The notes under the pieces are model-generated. The model did no database searches, had not been told where the DNA came from, and saw only the letters and a list, made by a program, of their open reading frames with translations. From contig CANRCY010000101.1 in NCBI GenBank assembly GCA_947629225.1, positions 1-5,505 of the forward strand: a stretch of DNA of 5,505 nt, given 5' to 3'. This document shows, one piece after another, positions 5,474 through 5,505 of the stretch (within the stretch, counting starts at the first letter, position 1; each line of letters starts with the position of its first letter). Made by a program: the position numbers and the translations under genes. The DNA is from an uncultured Clostridia bacterium. Lineage in GTDB: Bacteria; Bacillota; Clostridia; Christensenellales; Borkfalkiaceae.

Positions 5474-5505
5474 GCTCCCCCTTGAGGGGGAGCTGTCACC
5501 GCAGG
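5474..5505. repeat. Start of a second intergenic repeat with a perfect 8-bp hairpin (cut by the window edge)
   Basis: GCTCCCCC (5474-5481) and GGGGGAGC (5486-5493) form an exact stem around TTGA, followed by TGTCACCGCAGG up to the edge. The combination of a C-run/G-run stem and a trailing TGTCACCGCAGG resembles a dispersed repeat frequent in gut Bacillota, which usually continues with GTGACTGAGGG. That continuation is recalled, not seen here. It lies 28 bases from the inverted-repeat element; the bases between (5446-5473) hold nothing recognisable. Confidence 0.55.

Noticed and set aside
5245..5499. 84-residue minus-strand open frame across the repeats
   Set aside because: Its translation (CHVDRSGDIS, VEMTN) is what this repeat type yields in this frame; it spans both inverted arms and hairpins and has no ribosome binding site.

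Overview
The window suggests a moderately GC-rich member of the Bacillota, probably an uncultured gut-type Clostridia lineage. This is inferred from AAGGAG-type ribosome binding sites, a consensus sigma-A promoter, MacB-like FtsX permeases split into separate genes, and two intergenic repeat types that look like those scattered through clostridial genomes. No rRNA, tRNA or CRISPR array is visible, and no species can be named. All five protein-coding genes lie on the minus strand, so the window is described here from high to low coordinates, in the direction of transcription.

Region 5181-5505 holds no gene. It contains a fragment of a hairpin repeat at the right edge, then a roughly 195-bp element bounded by imperfect inverted repeats with two perfect internal hairpins (MITE-like), then a weak promoter. 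A 26-bp palindrome (5155-5180) sits where that promoter should start transcription and looks like an operator.

Region 1296-5129 is a three-gene operon for an MacB/LolD-type ABC system: an ATPase followed by two FtsX-family permeases, the first with a very large ectodomain. The genes overlap by 11 and 4 bases, so translation is probably coupled. The two permeases share an N-terminal motif and are likely ancient tandem paralogues that form a heterodimer. The substrate cannot be read from the sequence.

Region 1-1248 begins with a perfect TTGACA-N17-TATAAT promoter, placed so close to the next ATG that the mRNA is probably leaderless. It drives kptA (NAD-dependent RNA 2'-phosphotransferase). After 50 bases comes a gene that runs off the left edge and encodes a compact relative of the replicative polymerase DnaE. 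That protein keeps recognisable palm and fingers motifs but lacks the PHP domain, the PDxDxD catalytic aspartates and most of the sequence normally between them. The pairing of an RNA-repair enzyme with an apparently non-catalytic DnaE-like protein is the most unusual thing in the window.
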